A stretch of 64,000 bases of DNA from Xylaria sp. FL1777 (lineage: Eukaryota > Ascomycota > Sordariomycetes > Xylariales > Xylariaceae). Below, in pieces: positions 48,801-58,287 of this stretch. Location: assembly GCA_022578965.1 (NCBI GenBank), contig MU400649.1, forward strand, positions 43,345 to 107,344, written 5' to 3'. The notes under the pieces were generated by a model. The model was given only the letters and a program-made list of their open reading frames with translations. It ran no database searches and was not told the origin of the DNA. The stretch's first letter is position 1; each line of letters starts with the position of its first letter. Both the position numbers and the translations under genes were made by a program.

Positions 48801-49786
48801 CCCTGGCAAAGAAGGTCACAAAGCAGCTTCGGCGAAAGCTCCCCACGGAGAGATTTCTCGTTACTTTCCATGCATCGAGGCCTCTAGACATTATTGTCAC
48901 CACTGGAATCCCACAGCACAACTCTATGGCTGCCTTGGAACGACGAGCAGCATTAGAGCAGATAGCTGACACGTTGGCGTCTGATGGACTTCCTCCTGTT
49001 GAAGCCTACATGATCGTGGAAGCTATTGCGCTGCACCGCAGAATAGACCTACTATGGGATACGGTGGCGGGATCCGTTAGCAACAGTAACGTCGTCGCCA
49101 TTCGCTCGCAGTTTGCTATCGAGGCCCTTACTACTTCACTGATACAAACAACACATCGTGAAGTCAAACTGCTGCTGTATAAAGTGCCCTGGCCAGACAA
49201 ACTGCTACCATCGAACCCATCGAAGCACTCCTTTGAAGAATTGAAGATCCTGTTCGCCTCTCATCTGCTCACGCTTCACGCCATTCTGTTTAACCCGAAA
49301 GCATCGGAGCCGAGTGTGGTTGTTAATGGTAATGTCCAACTAGTCCTGAGCTATGCACTTGCCGCTACACGGTCACAATCGAAACGGCAGATTGCTGCAC
49401 GGGTGCTCACGCCTACCCACAACCGTCGCCGGAGGGCAAACGCCTTTCTCAGGACCGGGATTACCATGTTCTTGAGAAAGAAAGGTTTTACGGAGTTTCA
49501 GCTATCGGACTTCTTCTCTAGGGCTAGTCAAGTGCATACGTTGGGCAGCGCAACGAAGCGAAACACGAGCGCAGCAATTCTACGGATGGTTGCAGGCTTG
49601 ACTAAGCAAAGCGAGCACGCTGTAGTAAAAGGTAAACAGGATACCACTGACATAGTGCACAAATCGTCATATCTTGCTCCGGGAGATTGGGATAGCAGGG
49701 CAGTAGCAGTAAAGGAACGGTCTAGGAAAGTAACGGAGGAAGCGAACGAAGCACGGAAGATGCTTGAGAGAATGTTAATATCATGA
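45900..49786 (+). CDS. Large Gly-rich (collagen-like) protein with C-terminal conserved domain, function unknown
   Basis: Eight-exon model: 45900-46010, 46143-46439, 46495-46510, 46574-46769, 46824-46934, 46995-47431, 47487-47851 and 47909-49786; 1,136 residues, all phases consistent. Residues about 38-240 hold Gly-x-x repeats (ARLGRPGKDAQ, IGGNGEDGMNGEDG, GGNGGDGGDGG, GGKGGQPGKHGQPGRGG). A Cys-rich patch follows (CRCHGGEGHCTGC) and more Gly repeats (GLDGLNGHSGTPG). At about 363-375, DENGDGIFEPGE looks like a Ca-binding loop. The remaining 760 residues form a long conserved region with few repeats and no signal peptide, membrane helix or known catalytic motif. I have seen this architecture in uncharacterised fungal proteins but cannot name a family. 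The 16-base third exon and the second to fourth introns are the least certain parts. Confidence 0.75.
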
Positions 49787-50200
49787 TACCTATACACCTG
49801 GTTATAATATAACTTAATGAAAGTTATAAGACGCGGAAAAAGCTTTTTCCTTTTATTTTCCACTTAGCATTTGCTACTAGGGGAAAGTTAAAGATTAATA
49901 ACAAAGCGAAAGCCCTTCTAATTTATATTTTTGATAATCTAAAGCTTAAGGATTGCTAATGTAATCCTAGTATCTCTAGTATTACTTAAATCTTATGCTC
50001 TGCGTAAACATATAAATGAAGACTAAGAAATCTAATAAGAAATTAATCAAAACAAACAGAAAAACAAAACAAAAAAGAAAAAAAGAAAAAGAAAAGATAT
50101 CCAATAGACGATAACCAGAAGAATGTACTATCACTGAGGTCTTCAAGACCTGCAACGAGATTGGTGCTGGTCATGTCGATATCTAGTATCCTGCTGCTCA
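49787..50200. other. Convergent 3' region with purine tract
   Basis: About 415 bases between two convergent genes. AT-rich, with an A/G-rich run at about 50048-50098 (AAAACAAAAC, then GAAAAAGAAAAG). No coding feature. Confidence 0.6.
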
Positions 50201-52509
50201 TCAAGGCCCGTTTGCGGGTCCGTTTTGGCCGCGCACATATGGACTAGAATAGTCGTACTCCGGAGTTCTCCCATGTTGAGTGTACCATTGATCGTACGTG
50301 AGTAGAGCGAAGCCAGGATCATTAGGCGCGAGCCTCTGCGGCCAGCAAGGGTTAGAGCGTAGGCCATCCAGGTCGCCAGCAATCACTGGTTGCTGCCAGT
50401 CTGTGATGATGAACACGGGACGGTGGTCCACATCTATATGTACGTAAAATGCCTCGGCTAGGACACGGTTAGTACACGCTAATATGAGTAGGTTGGTTTG
50501 GGCGTTACGGAAAATTACCAGTTTTTAACCGTGATGTCCCAGGACTCTTTGGGCTTCTCAAGATTTTACTAAACAAGACTTGGTCATCCGTGATCTCATC
50601 GATCGGCTTCTGCAAGCAGATGCTGTTCCACATGCTGGCTGCACCGGTGTTCTGGCCACCTGGGAGATATCGAATCATTTGGCCGTTCGTATTGCGCCCC
50701 GAATTTATGAAGGCTGGGTCGTTCCTGGTCAGGAAATACGCTGGCGGGAACTCATCGCGAGCGCAATCGGCAGCAGTGCTTGGCCGATACATTTTATTGA
50801 TCCAGTTCCCGGCGTTACCGACCAATTCTTGATTACCGTCGTGCTGGCCGAGCCACGTGCGCGTAGCCACCGCGTCCAGACGACGGGAAGTAGTAGCAGC
50901 CTCTGGGGGGCAAGTCAGTGTTTTCCATGGTGTGTGGTTACTTATGACAGAGCTGTAGTGATAGCATGCCTGTGCCCATTTCTGAGAGCATGTTGCGCTG
51001 ACCGTGATAGTGCTAGGATTGGCCGGCCAGGTAATAGAAGTGATAATATAGTCCGTCGTGGTTTTCTGTCCGTTGGCGCCGCATTCCGTTGTTCTCAGAG
51101 TGTTGTGGCCGACCCTGTTGAGAGGCAGCGCCCTACCAAGCTTACAGCTATTCGAGCTTATTGGCGTTGGTGAAGCGTGGTTACCTGTTGTAGAGCTAGG
51201 GCTGCGTCGAGCCTCCTCAATAGCCTGATGGGCAGCTAGGGGAGGGATATGTTAGTTCGTACATCTACTGAATCGAAGTGGCATTTGAGAAATAACATAT
51301 ACGTACCGACTACCTTTAGAATTGAGCTGAAAATGGAGTCTGCAGCAGCCGCAGCGGCTGCGAGCTTAGCCGCACTTGTGAGATCTTGCACAAGCTCTGC
51401 CTCAGCAGCTGTTACGGCAGCGGGAGCAGCTACGCTAGCGGCTTTCATGGCACCTTTCCTTCATGTTAGGCTTATAACGTGCCGCGGGCCTGCGTAGGGA
51501 GACTCACTATCAAGTGCCTTGTTGATGGCGTCCGAAACTTTCTTAGCCAGCGCCTGGTCGTGTGGGTGTTCCTTGTATTCTTGGCTTGCGGAGTGAGCGT
51601 CATCGACGTCCTGCGCCTGATCGTGGTAGGTAGCCTCAGTTCCCTGTGGTGAAGATGCCGAGCTTGTCGAGGTCCTCACAGAGGTTGACAGGGTTGAAGA
51701 TGTAGTCTGTGCATGACCTTTACTAGTAGAAGAAGTTGCCTGAGAATGACCTTTGCTGGTGGAAGACTTTGTCTGGGAGTGACTCTTGCTTGTCGATGAG
51801 GTGGTGTGTGAACTACTCTTGCTTGTCGATGAGGTGGTGTGTGAGTGACTTTTGACTGTCGATGAGGTGGTATGTGAGTGACTCTCGCTTGTCGTGGTGG
51901 AATGAGAGTGGCTATTACTTGTCGAGATAGAATGAGTGTGAGTCGTGGTAGTATGATGAGTGCTTGATGACGAAGATCCGCCGCCGCCGCCACCACCGCC
52001 GCCGCCGCTCCCTTTATTTGTTTGAGTGCATACTCGGTAGGGATAGTATATACAGTCGGTGGTCTGTACCGGCGGCAGGGTCGTCCCTTCGCAAACAGCC
52101 CACTCGTCGGTGCCGTGCAAAATTCGTATATCTCCCATCGGCGGAAAGTAAATCGTAAGACCCTCAACGCCACCAAGAGTGAACGGTTCCGGCCCATTTC
52201 CATTTAGAACCTGAGATCTGGTGCCGTTATAAGCATTACTATGGACAAGAGTCTCGTCACACGCATTCACTACGGGGGTAAGCTAAATTAGTTTATGTTC
52301 AAGTAGATTTTGTCTCTTGATATTGAAAGGTAAGATAAGAGAAAATAAGGGAGTAACTCACGGTCCGATGAAAACGCGTACAGGTAATCCGGATAATTTT
52401 GGAAAGGTGAACCCCATCTTCCCAGCTGCCATTCGTCAGCGGCAACAACTCCATCAAGAGATGTTATCACTGCAAGACATGCAAGAAGAGTAGACTTTTG
52501 AATAATCAT
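50201..52509 (-). CDS. Secreted modular protein with NucA/NucB-like C-terminal region (toxin-like, putative)
   Basis: Five-exon model: 52509-52362, 52269-51508, 51453-51307, 51235-50519 and 50457-50201, all joined in phase 1; 676 residues. A signal peptide is clear (hydrophobic core LLACLAVITSLDGVVA, cleavage near residue 23). An N-terminal conserved region with several Cys follows. Next are a Gly10-Ser run (about 134-149) and a Ser/Thr/His-rich linker of about 110 residues with repeated SHSxTTSST units. An acidic then Ala-rich helical segment comes at about 270-350. The C-terminal 300 residues have Cys pairs, then CARDEFPPAYF at about residue 508 and GQNTGAASMW, resembling the Asp-Glu core and Asn/Gln-Gly region of NucA/NucB-type secreted nucleases. 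Similar C-termini occur in fungal secreted killer-like proteins. Nuclease activity is inference. A divergent SUKH-like gene lies 1.7 kb upstream. Confidence 0.7.
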
Positions 52510-54172
52510 GATGAATTAATTCTAGTCTCTTAGACATGCAAAATCCTTTTGCTCCTGTCTAATTCATCAACAATCTAAACTATCCCTAGGAGAGCATTCT
52601 CGTCTCTTTATATAATTCCAAGTAGCTCGCATTATTTGACTGTAGCCTGACTTCCACACTGATCATCTTGCCGAAGCATAGGTATCTGCGTCAGATGAGT
52701 TCGCCGGAATTTCTGCCTTGTGGTCGGGTTCTATCACACACGGATGACTATAACCATGTATCTCTCTCTCTGAACTAGTTAATTACTGGTTGGCTATCGA
52801 AATCTGCCTTGTGATTGAGAACAGCCCATGATTTCGATACCCACCCTATGCTGATCCTGGCTACTGTTGTTATACATAGCTAACCTCTAAATACATATTA
52901 GGCTATGTTGATCGAGTTTGTACTAGTTGATCACTCAGTTACCAGTTGATGGTGATCCTATTAATATCCTGTTTACCACTAATTGGTTAGTTCTACCACT
53001 TACATAGCTAGAAGACCCACCACGCAACTTCTTCTATGCAACATCATACATCGAAGGCTTATAAGCTTGCCGCAAAAGTTAGCTAAAATAGGCTCGCATC
53101 TCCAATATAAGCGTTATACCAATTAGTGTGTGGGCCTGGTATGTGCTGTAGAAGCATCCATAATGCAGACGAATTTTGGTGATGAGTGTCGATCAATGAC
53201 GTATTCCAACATATCAACTCATTATGTACAGCTCTTCATCACATGGTATTCATCCCGATTACTGGGCTGTGATAGGCAGCTGGTCGATTTCAGCAGTCTC
53301 TATGTCAGCATCGCATCAAGGGAAGTAGCCTAATACATTCCATGAAGCCGACAAATCACGTAATCCACCTGATGCAACCCCGAGCATTTTTGTTCAGCTT
53401 TGTTAAGGATCTCCATCTAAGTATAGGGCTAGATTAGCTGGGTTTGCTGGGGTAAAAGCTTACCTACCTACGTAGGTTGGGGCCAGAAGTCGGCAATAGC
53501 CTAGACAATTGAATACAGCGCATTTTATTTACTGCTTACAGTAAAAGCTTCCTAATTAGGAAAGACTTTTAATTTTGTGCTAGACTGTTAGCGACCCGAC
53601 TTTGATCTATTTTCTACTTAACGGACTATTCTTAAGCCGAAACAGAACCTGCTAAGCTGCTAGCAGTCTAGAATAACATTAAAGTCTTTTCTAATTAGGA
53701 AACACTTACTGTAGGTAGTAAATACAATGCACTGTATTCAATTGTCCAGGCTATTGCAGACTTTGGACCCCAACCTACGTACACTACTTACGCATTCGCT
53801 GTCAGGGGTGCCGGGTTTGGCCGGGGAACCGTGGAGCCTAGGGCTGACTTCCTGACCAACTTTTGGCGCAACAACCGGTGCGGCTAACGTAGCCGCTGAT
53901 AGGCTAATAAGCTGACCAAAGACGGTACTTACCAGACCTGCTTGACGTCAATGCCGAGTTTAGAAGCCTGTTAGAAAATGTATGTGAACGAGACTTAATG
54001 AGCCAACGGTGTACAGATTAAAAAGTTCCGTAAGCAGAAAAAGGAGCAGTGTTACGGTTTGATAAGATGAGTAACTTGTAAGCCTCTCAAGAGTTTTAAT
54101 CTGATCGATCATCGCGTTCCTTACCTACATAGCTCATACATCGAAAAACACACGCCGTCGCAGACGATCGAA
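52510..54172. promoter_or_regulatory. Divergent intergenic region carrying a foldback element
   Basis: About 1.66 kb between the divergent secreted-protein gene and SUKH-like gene. It contains the foldback element at 53471-53779. Outside the element the sequence is AT-rich with no supportable gene; the frame at 53130-53333 has no match. Confidence 0.5.
53471..53779. mobile_element. MITE-like foldback element with TA flanks
   Basis: 309 bases with long imperfect terminal inverted repeats of about 125 bases. The left end reads CGTAGGTTGGGGCC, the right end in reverse reads CGTAGGTTGGGGTC. Shared inner blocks in inverted orientation include CAATAGCCT, GACAATTGAATACAG, TTTCCTAATTAG and TCTAGACTG. 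About 70-90 bases of unique loop lie between. A TA dinucleotide flanks each side (53469-53470 and 53780-53781), the target-site duplication of Tc1/mariner-type elements. There is no coding capacity, so it would be a non-autonomous element. Differences between arms are mostly C/T and G/A changes, as expected after RIP or simple decay. Confidence 0.8.
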
Positions 54173-54928
54173 ATGTCTCAATCGAGCAGTTTTAGCTATT
54201 CACGTGGCGCTACAGTTGCTGCCATCCGAGATTATTACCAATTTATCACTAGTCTATATCTGCCCGAAACCTTCATCATCGAGCCCCCTGAAGGTGGCTG
54301 GCCAAGCATTACACAGGAGTCCATGAGCGACCTCGGGAAGACTGAAGAAGTCATCGCTCTTCTGCGCCATCTTCCGTACATATATGATGCCCAGGAAGCA
54401 CACGGAGCTGCAAACTGCGTTTTCGCCGACTGGAGCGCCGAGCATTTACGATATGAAGACGCTAGGATCCTGACCGAAGGTAGTGACTATGAGAGCGTGC
54501 CTCCCCATATCGTCGGCCTCACCTGCGGCGGCCGAGATAACCCCGTGTATCTTCTAGATACGAAATTCGGTGTTGTGTACTGGCTCGACTGTCCTGGCAG
54601 CCTACTCCTTGAACCAACACGACCCCAGGTTTTTATCGAAGAAGATAAGCCTGAGGAAGAGGTATGGCGTGGCAACGCCGGGACTTGGGAGATAAAGGAT
54701 TTCTTCGAGCTTCTGAAAGACGAGTTCCGGAGCCTGCATTTCATCCCCACGAGTGAAGTAGCTGTCATCGATACATACACGACGTTCAGCGAAAGAAGGG
54801 AAGGAATAGTTCCAATGGTTCAGGAAATTCTTCGTTCACATGGGTGGCCGGATGCCACGCGGTACAACAAACGGGAGGCTATTGAACATGTGGAGCGGGC
54901 AGTGACAGAGCATTACTCAGATTGTTAG
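54173..54928 (+). CDS. SMI1/KNR4 (SUKH)-like protein, putative
   Basis: Single exon, 251 residues, ATG in context GAAATGTCTC. No signal peptide or membrane helix, so it is likely cytosolic. The N-terminal half is helical and includes YYQFITSLYLP and EPPEGGWPSI, then LLRHLPYI. The middle region LTCGGRDNPVYLLDTKFGVVYWLDCPG follows the SUKH pattern of a Gly-Gly turn, a strand with xxxLD, and a Gly-Val-Tyr strand, and is followed by an acidic loop and a helix TWEIKDFFELLKDEF, matching the SUKH ending helix. I see no catalytic residues. In fungi KNR4-type proteins act in cell-wall signalling, and in bacteria SUKH proteins are immunity factors for nuclease toxins. The family assignment is by pattern, not alignment, so it is moderate. 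Confidence 0.6.
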   Translation: MSQSSSFSYSRGATVAAIRDYYQFITSLYLPETFIIEPPEGGWPSITQESMSDLGKTEEVIALLRHLPYIYDAQEAHGAANCVFADWSAEHLRYEDARILTEGSDYESVPPHIVGLTCGGRDNPVYLLDTKFGVVYWLDCPGSLLLEPTRPQVFIEEDKPEEEVWRGNAGTWEIKDFFELLKDEFRSLHFIPTSEVAVIDTYTTFSERREGIVPMVQEILRSHGWPDATRYNKREAIEHVERAVTEHYSDC

Positions 54929-55997
54929 ATTTTCTAGAATTTCCCATAATATGGTGTAATATAAGAGAAGATGAGACATACGCGGGTAATCTTATATCTA
55001 TCGCCATTTAGCCAGCTCTTAAAATCAAGATGACATATTCTTTTAGCCTGACTAGTAAAGGAGAGCCTTGTGACGGTGTGTCTGATTTATATCTTAAGAT
55101 CAGGCCTGACGCCCGACACCACACCGGCGCAGCAATGCACCAACTTGTTCACAATCAATTAGACATCCGCAATTACTAGACATTAACCATCTTCTAGAAT
55201 GCAAGACCCAAAGCCCACTTCTCAGTCGCCAATCACAGCCCCAAGATGCTATCCCGGCCAAGCCCAGCATCACCGTATAAAATCTATACCGCCACTAATA
55301 CATACCACACTTACATAGGAACAACATAATTAACGCCTTTAACCAATGGAAATAAGAAAGAGAGTACTTAAAAAAACGTATGTGAGTGATTTGAAGATAT
55401 TGATATCTATAACCTAGTCCCCATATATGAAAAGCACAGTCGAGGCTGAGAACATTTTGTTAGAGATAAGCCTACAGCCATGACGGTCATAGAATAATAG
55501 GCAACGACAGCTATGCACACACTGAAGAAAAACATAGTCAAACGACAGTAGGTGTACTTGCAAAACAGTTGTCCTTTACTTCTTTGCGAGTGACTAATAA
55601 AGTTAAGTATAATTAGAGCAGGTTGTATTCCTATTCGTCTGGGCGCAATTTGGTACGGCTATACCTCCAGTCATACGTTGGTGGCCAAGCTCATAAGACA
55701 AAAACCAAGCTACCCGAATATGTCCCCATCTACGCAACGAGAAGTTAGAAAATAGACTAGGGTACAATCTCCAATATAGCACAACACGGCCTAATCCGAC
55801 TAGCCTTTGTTCCGCATGTCTATCAAAGTTACTTGTTCGTAGTTTGGCTTGCCTGTACATCATGCCTTGACACTTTGGCCGTAGACCTGTTGTTTCTGTC
55901 AAACAAAATATTGCATGCTGTGTCCAATTCTCACTACAAGTAGGTAGGTGGCTTAGGTACCTAAGTGCCATCATCTTATTCTTAATTCCCCTCCACA
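54929..55997. other. Intergenic gap, 3' ends of convergent genes
   Basis: About 1.07 kb between the SUKH-like gene and the end of the minus-strand GTPase gene. A 132-codon minus-strand frame (55603-56001) overlaps the last GTPase exon and has no match, so I do not accept it. No other feature. Confidence 0.5.
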
Positions 55998-57836
55998 TCA
56001 CTGAACACAGCAGAGCATTCCTGTGCCTAGTGTATTAACGTCAAGTTCTAGATTAGACGAAAACTTGAACTTACCTGCAGTGATAAAAGTACCGACTACA
56101 TTGTACTTGTTAGTCAAATCATGTAATTAATGGGGGACGTACAAAAGGAGCTTACCTAGTCCAAGTCCTCCCGTGGCAAGACCCTCCAGCAGGGGTCCAA
56201 CCCATTGATGCTTGACCTTGTCGGTGGTATCTAGCTTTGATTGGGTTTCTTGCCGCAGTTCCTCCACCTCTAATCTTAGTTTCCCTAGCTCTTCTTCCAA
56301 GAGCCGGTCGTGTCGCTTGAACTTCATCAATTCGCCTTGCTGCTGACGATTGACCTCCTGAAGCTCTGTGAGTTGTCGGTATCCTTGCCTGGATAGTTCA
56401 CCGAATGTTCGTCTTTCCGATGCAAGAGAGCTCTGTGCTGCCATGAGCATTGCTGAATTAGCCTGGCGTTCCTGTGCGTCCCTCTCTCTCTGATTCAGAT
56501 ATTCCTCTCGTTCGTTTAGACTACGAGCACGATATTCGAGCTCTTTGAGACGATACTCTTCCTCCTTTTCTCTAAGTGTTTCCTTCCATTTGTTTTGCAT
56601 GACTGAGACTTTCTCGATGAACTGTTGTTCCTGTTTTTTGTGAATTTCTAGGAGGGATAGTCGCATGGCGTCTATCGCCTTGTTGCTTTCTATCAGCATC
56701 TTTCGAATATCCGAGTCTCTAGGTTCCAGTGGTGTATTCAATGATCCATGCTGCTGTGTTGCTTCTTTCCCCTGAGAAGTTCCCAACCGCTCCAGCTCTA
56801 TTCTGGAGTATTTTTGACATCTTTTTATGTGTTCTTCGAGTACTTTTCCAGCTGAGCTCTCCTTGAGGGTTAAGTTAAGATCAACAATTTCATGTTGGAT
56901 TTGTAATGTGATCTTCGTATCCTTCCAGGCGTTAAATATCCCATTGAGGATTTTCTTTGCAGATGCACGCCTATATGATACGGTTTGGCATTGGTTATGA
57001 CTAATAATCTGTGAGCCCTTTTCGAGTATGTCATGAAGATAGCTGTCTCGTAGCTCTTGCTCTCTGCTGCATTGTTTAGCATACTCGATTCCGAAATGGT
57101 CAGAAGACCACATAGTAGTCACCACTGCTAGGTTTTCAAACGAGTCTTCACCGCAAAGGACTCTCATCATCTCCAGATTCTGTCTAGTTGAAGACCCGAT
57201 TCTGGTGTCGGAGACACGATGAAGGTACAATATACCATTGATCGATACATTGTTGGCATAGGATACCGAGAGGTAATGTGTCACTGCTGTGAGAACCTCA
57301 ACGTCTTCTCGGTTCGTGTCCTTAAACAATGAATTAGCGATAGTCGTTATCATACATCTCCGCAGTTAGGTAGTAGTTGGATTGTACACCGCTCACATCA
57401 AAACCGGGTGTGTCAATAAGATAAACATCGCGATCCTGTAGCTCGCTCCGAAATATGGCCACAGAGTTCGTACCCGCATGAGTGTTAGTCTCATGCCGGA
57501 AGATCGTCACTGAGCTTTTCACAGAGTTCTATCGACTCACATGATGCTAGGTCATGTCCAATCTGCACGTCTTCTTGCCCAGTACAATCAGAAATGAAAG
57601 AACTCTTTCCTGACCCTGTCATTCCTGTACTAGTTTTAAACAAAGACGTCCATTTTCGTGATGAGCTCACAATAACCCACCCATGACGAGAAGGAAGACC
57701 GAATCGGGTCTGCAATGGTGTCGAGTCAGCAAACAAAGGGAAATATGTGCCTGGCGGTGGGAAATGCGCACTTCGGCCGCTGAGCTCCTACGAACGTCAA
57801 GAAGTTCGCAGCCTCAATCTCCAAGATGCTTGACAT
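55998..57836 (-). CDS. AIG1-like P-loop GTPase with C-terminal coiled coil; one non-AG intron end
   Basis: Seven-exon model: 57836-57772, 57709-57681, 57624-57541, 57473-57397, 57320-56156, 56095-56075 and 56026-55998; 489 residues, all phases consistent. The GTPase core has LVMGMTGSGKSS (P-loop, about residues 28-39), DTPGFDD (G3, about 80-86) and VVTTMW (G4 region). After the G domain is a long Glu/Arg/Gln-rich coiled coil (about 220-440) and a Gly-rich hydrophobic tail (GLATGGLGLGVGTF). This matches fungal AIG1/IMAP-like GTPases. The third intron (57540-57474) has a good GTGAGT donor and a CTAAC branch site but ends in GG, not AG. The homologous gene at 58288 has an intron of the same length, 67 nt, and phase at the same place with a normal AG. 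Either a rare GT-GG splice or a disabling mutation. The two genes are head to head. Confidence 0.78.
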
Positions 57837-58287
57837 TTCGATAGTCAAGATTGTGAAGCGATTATATGTATTAATTTAAGCATATATTTCTAAAGATGGG
57901 GTCCGATGCGTGCCGTTATGATATCTCATCACGCTACTAGCGATCGAGTATTAATAATAGCTAGCCGCCGACTGTGTGTTTAGGTGCGAAGAATGTTGCA
58001 TTTTCGATAACACCGCCATTCAGCCACCCTTCTTACCGATTGGGGGACGAATACAATAACATAGGTACCCCGCCCGTGAGCCCTTCTCCTCTCATGCTTT
58101 CCCGGGAACGCCCTTGGGTCAAATCTGTAAGATCTGATTTGCAACCGCATCAATATATAATTGTCTTTCAGCTAAGATAAATTCTTTTTCGTGGCTCATC
58201 CTTCATTTTGTTCTTCGACATTGTCTCGCGTGGAGTTTAGACTTGTTGCGAGTGTCAGGGGTCAGACGATCAGCAGGATCAAAGAAG
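57837..58287. promoter_or_regulatory. Divergent promoter of the GTPase pair
   Basis: About 450 bases separating the two head-to-head GTPase start codons. Contains no supportable gene. A shared bidirectional promoter is inferred from the layout. Confidence 0.5.

Noticed and set aside
48311..48871. 186-codon minus-strand frame
   Set aside because: Shadow of the last exon of the Gly-rich protein.
51178..51184. Possible GTAACC donor site in the secreted-protein gene
   Set aside because: The frame stays open and sensible through it for about 720 bases, and no acceptor restores the phase; treated as exon.
53130..53333. 67-codon frame in the divergent intergenic region
   Set aside because: Too short, no family match, AT-rich surroundings.
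55603..56001. 132-codon minus-strand frame downstream of the GTPase gene
   Set aside because: Overlaps the inferred final GTPase exon in another frame and matches nothing.
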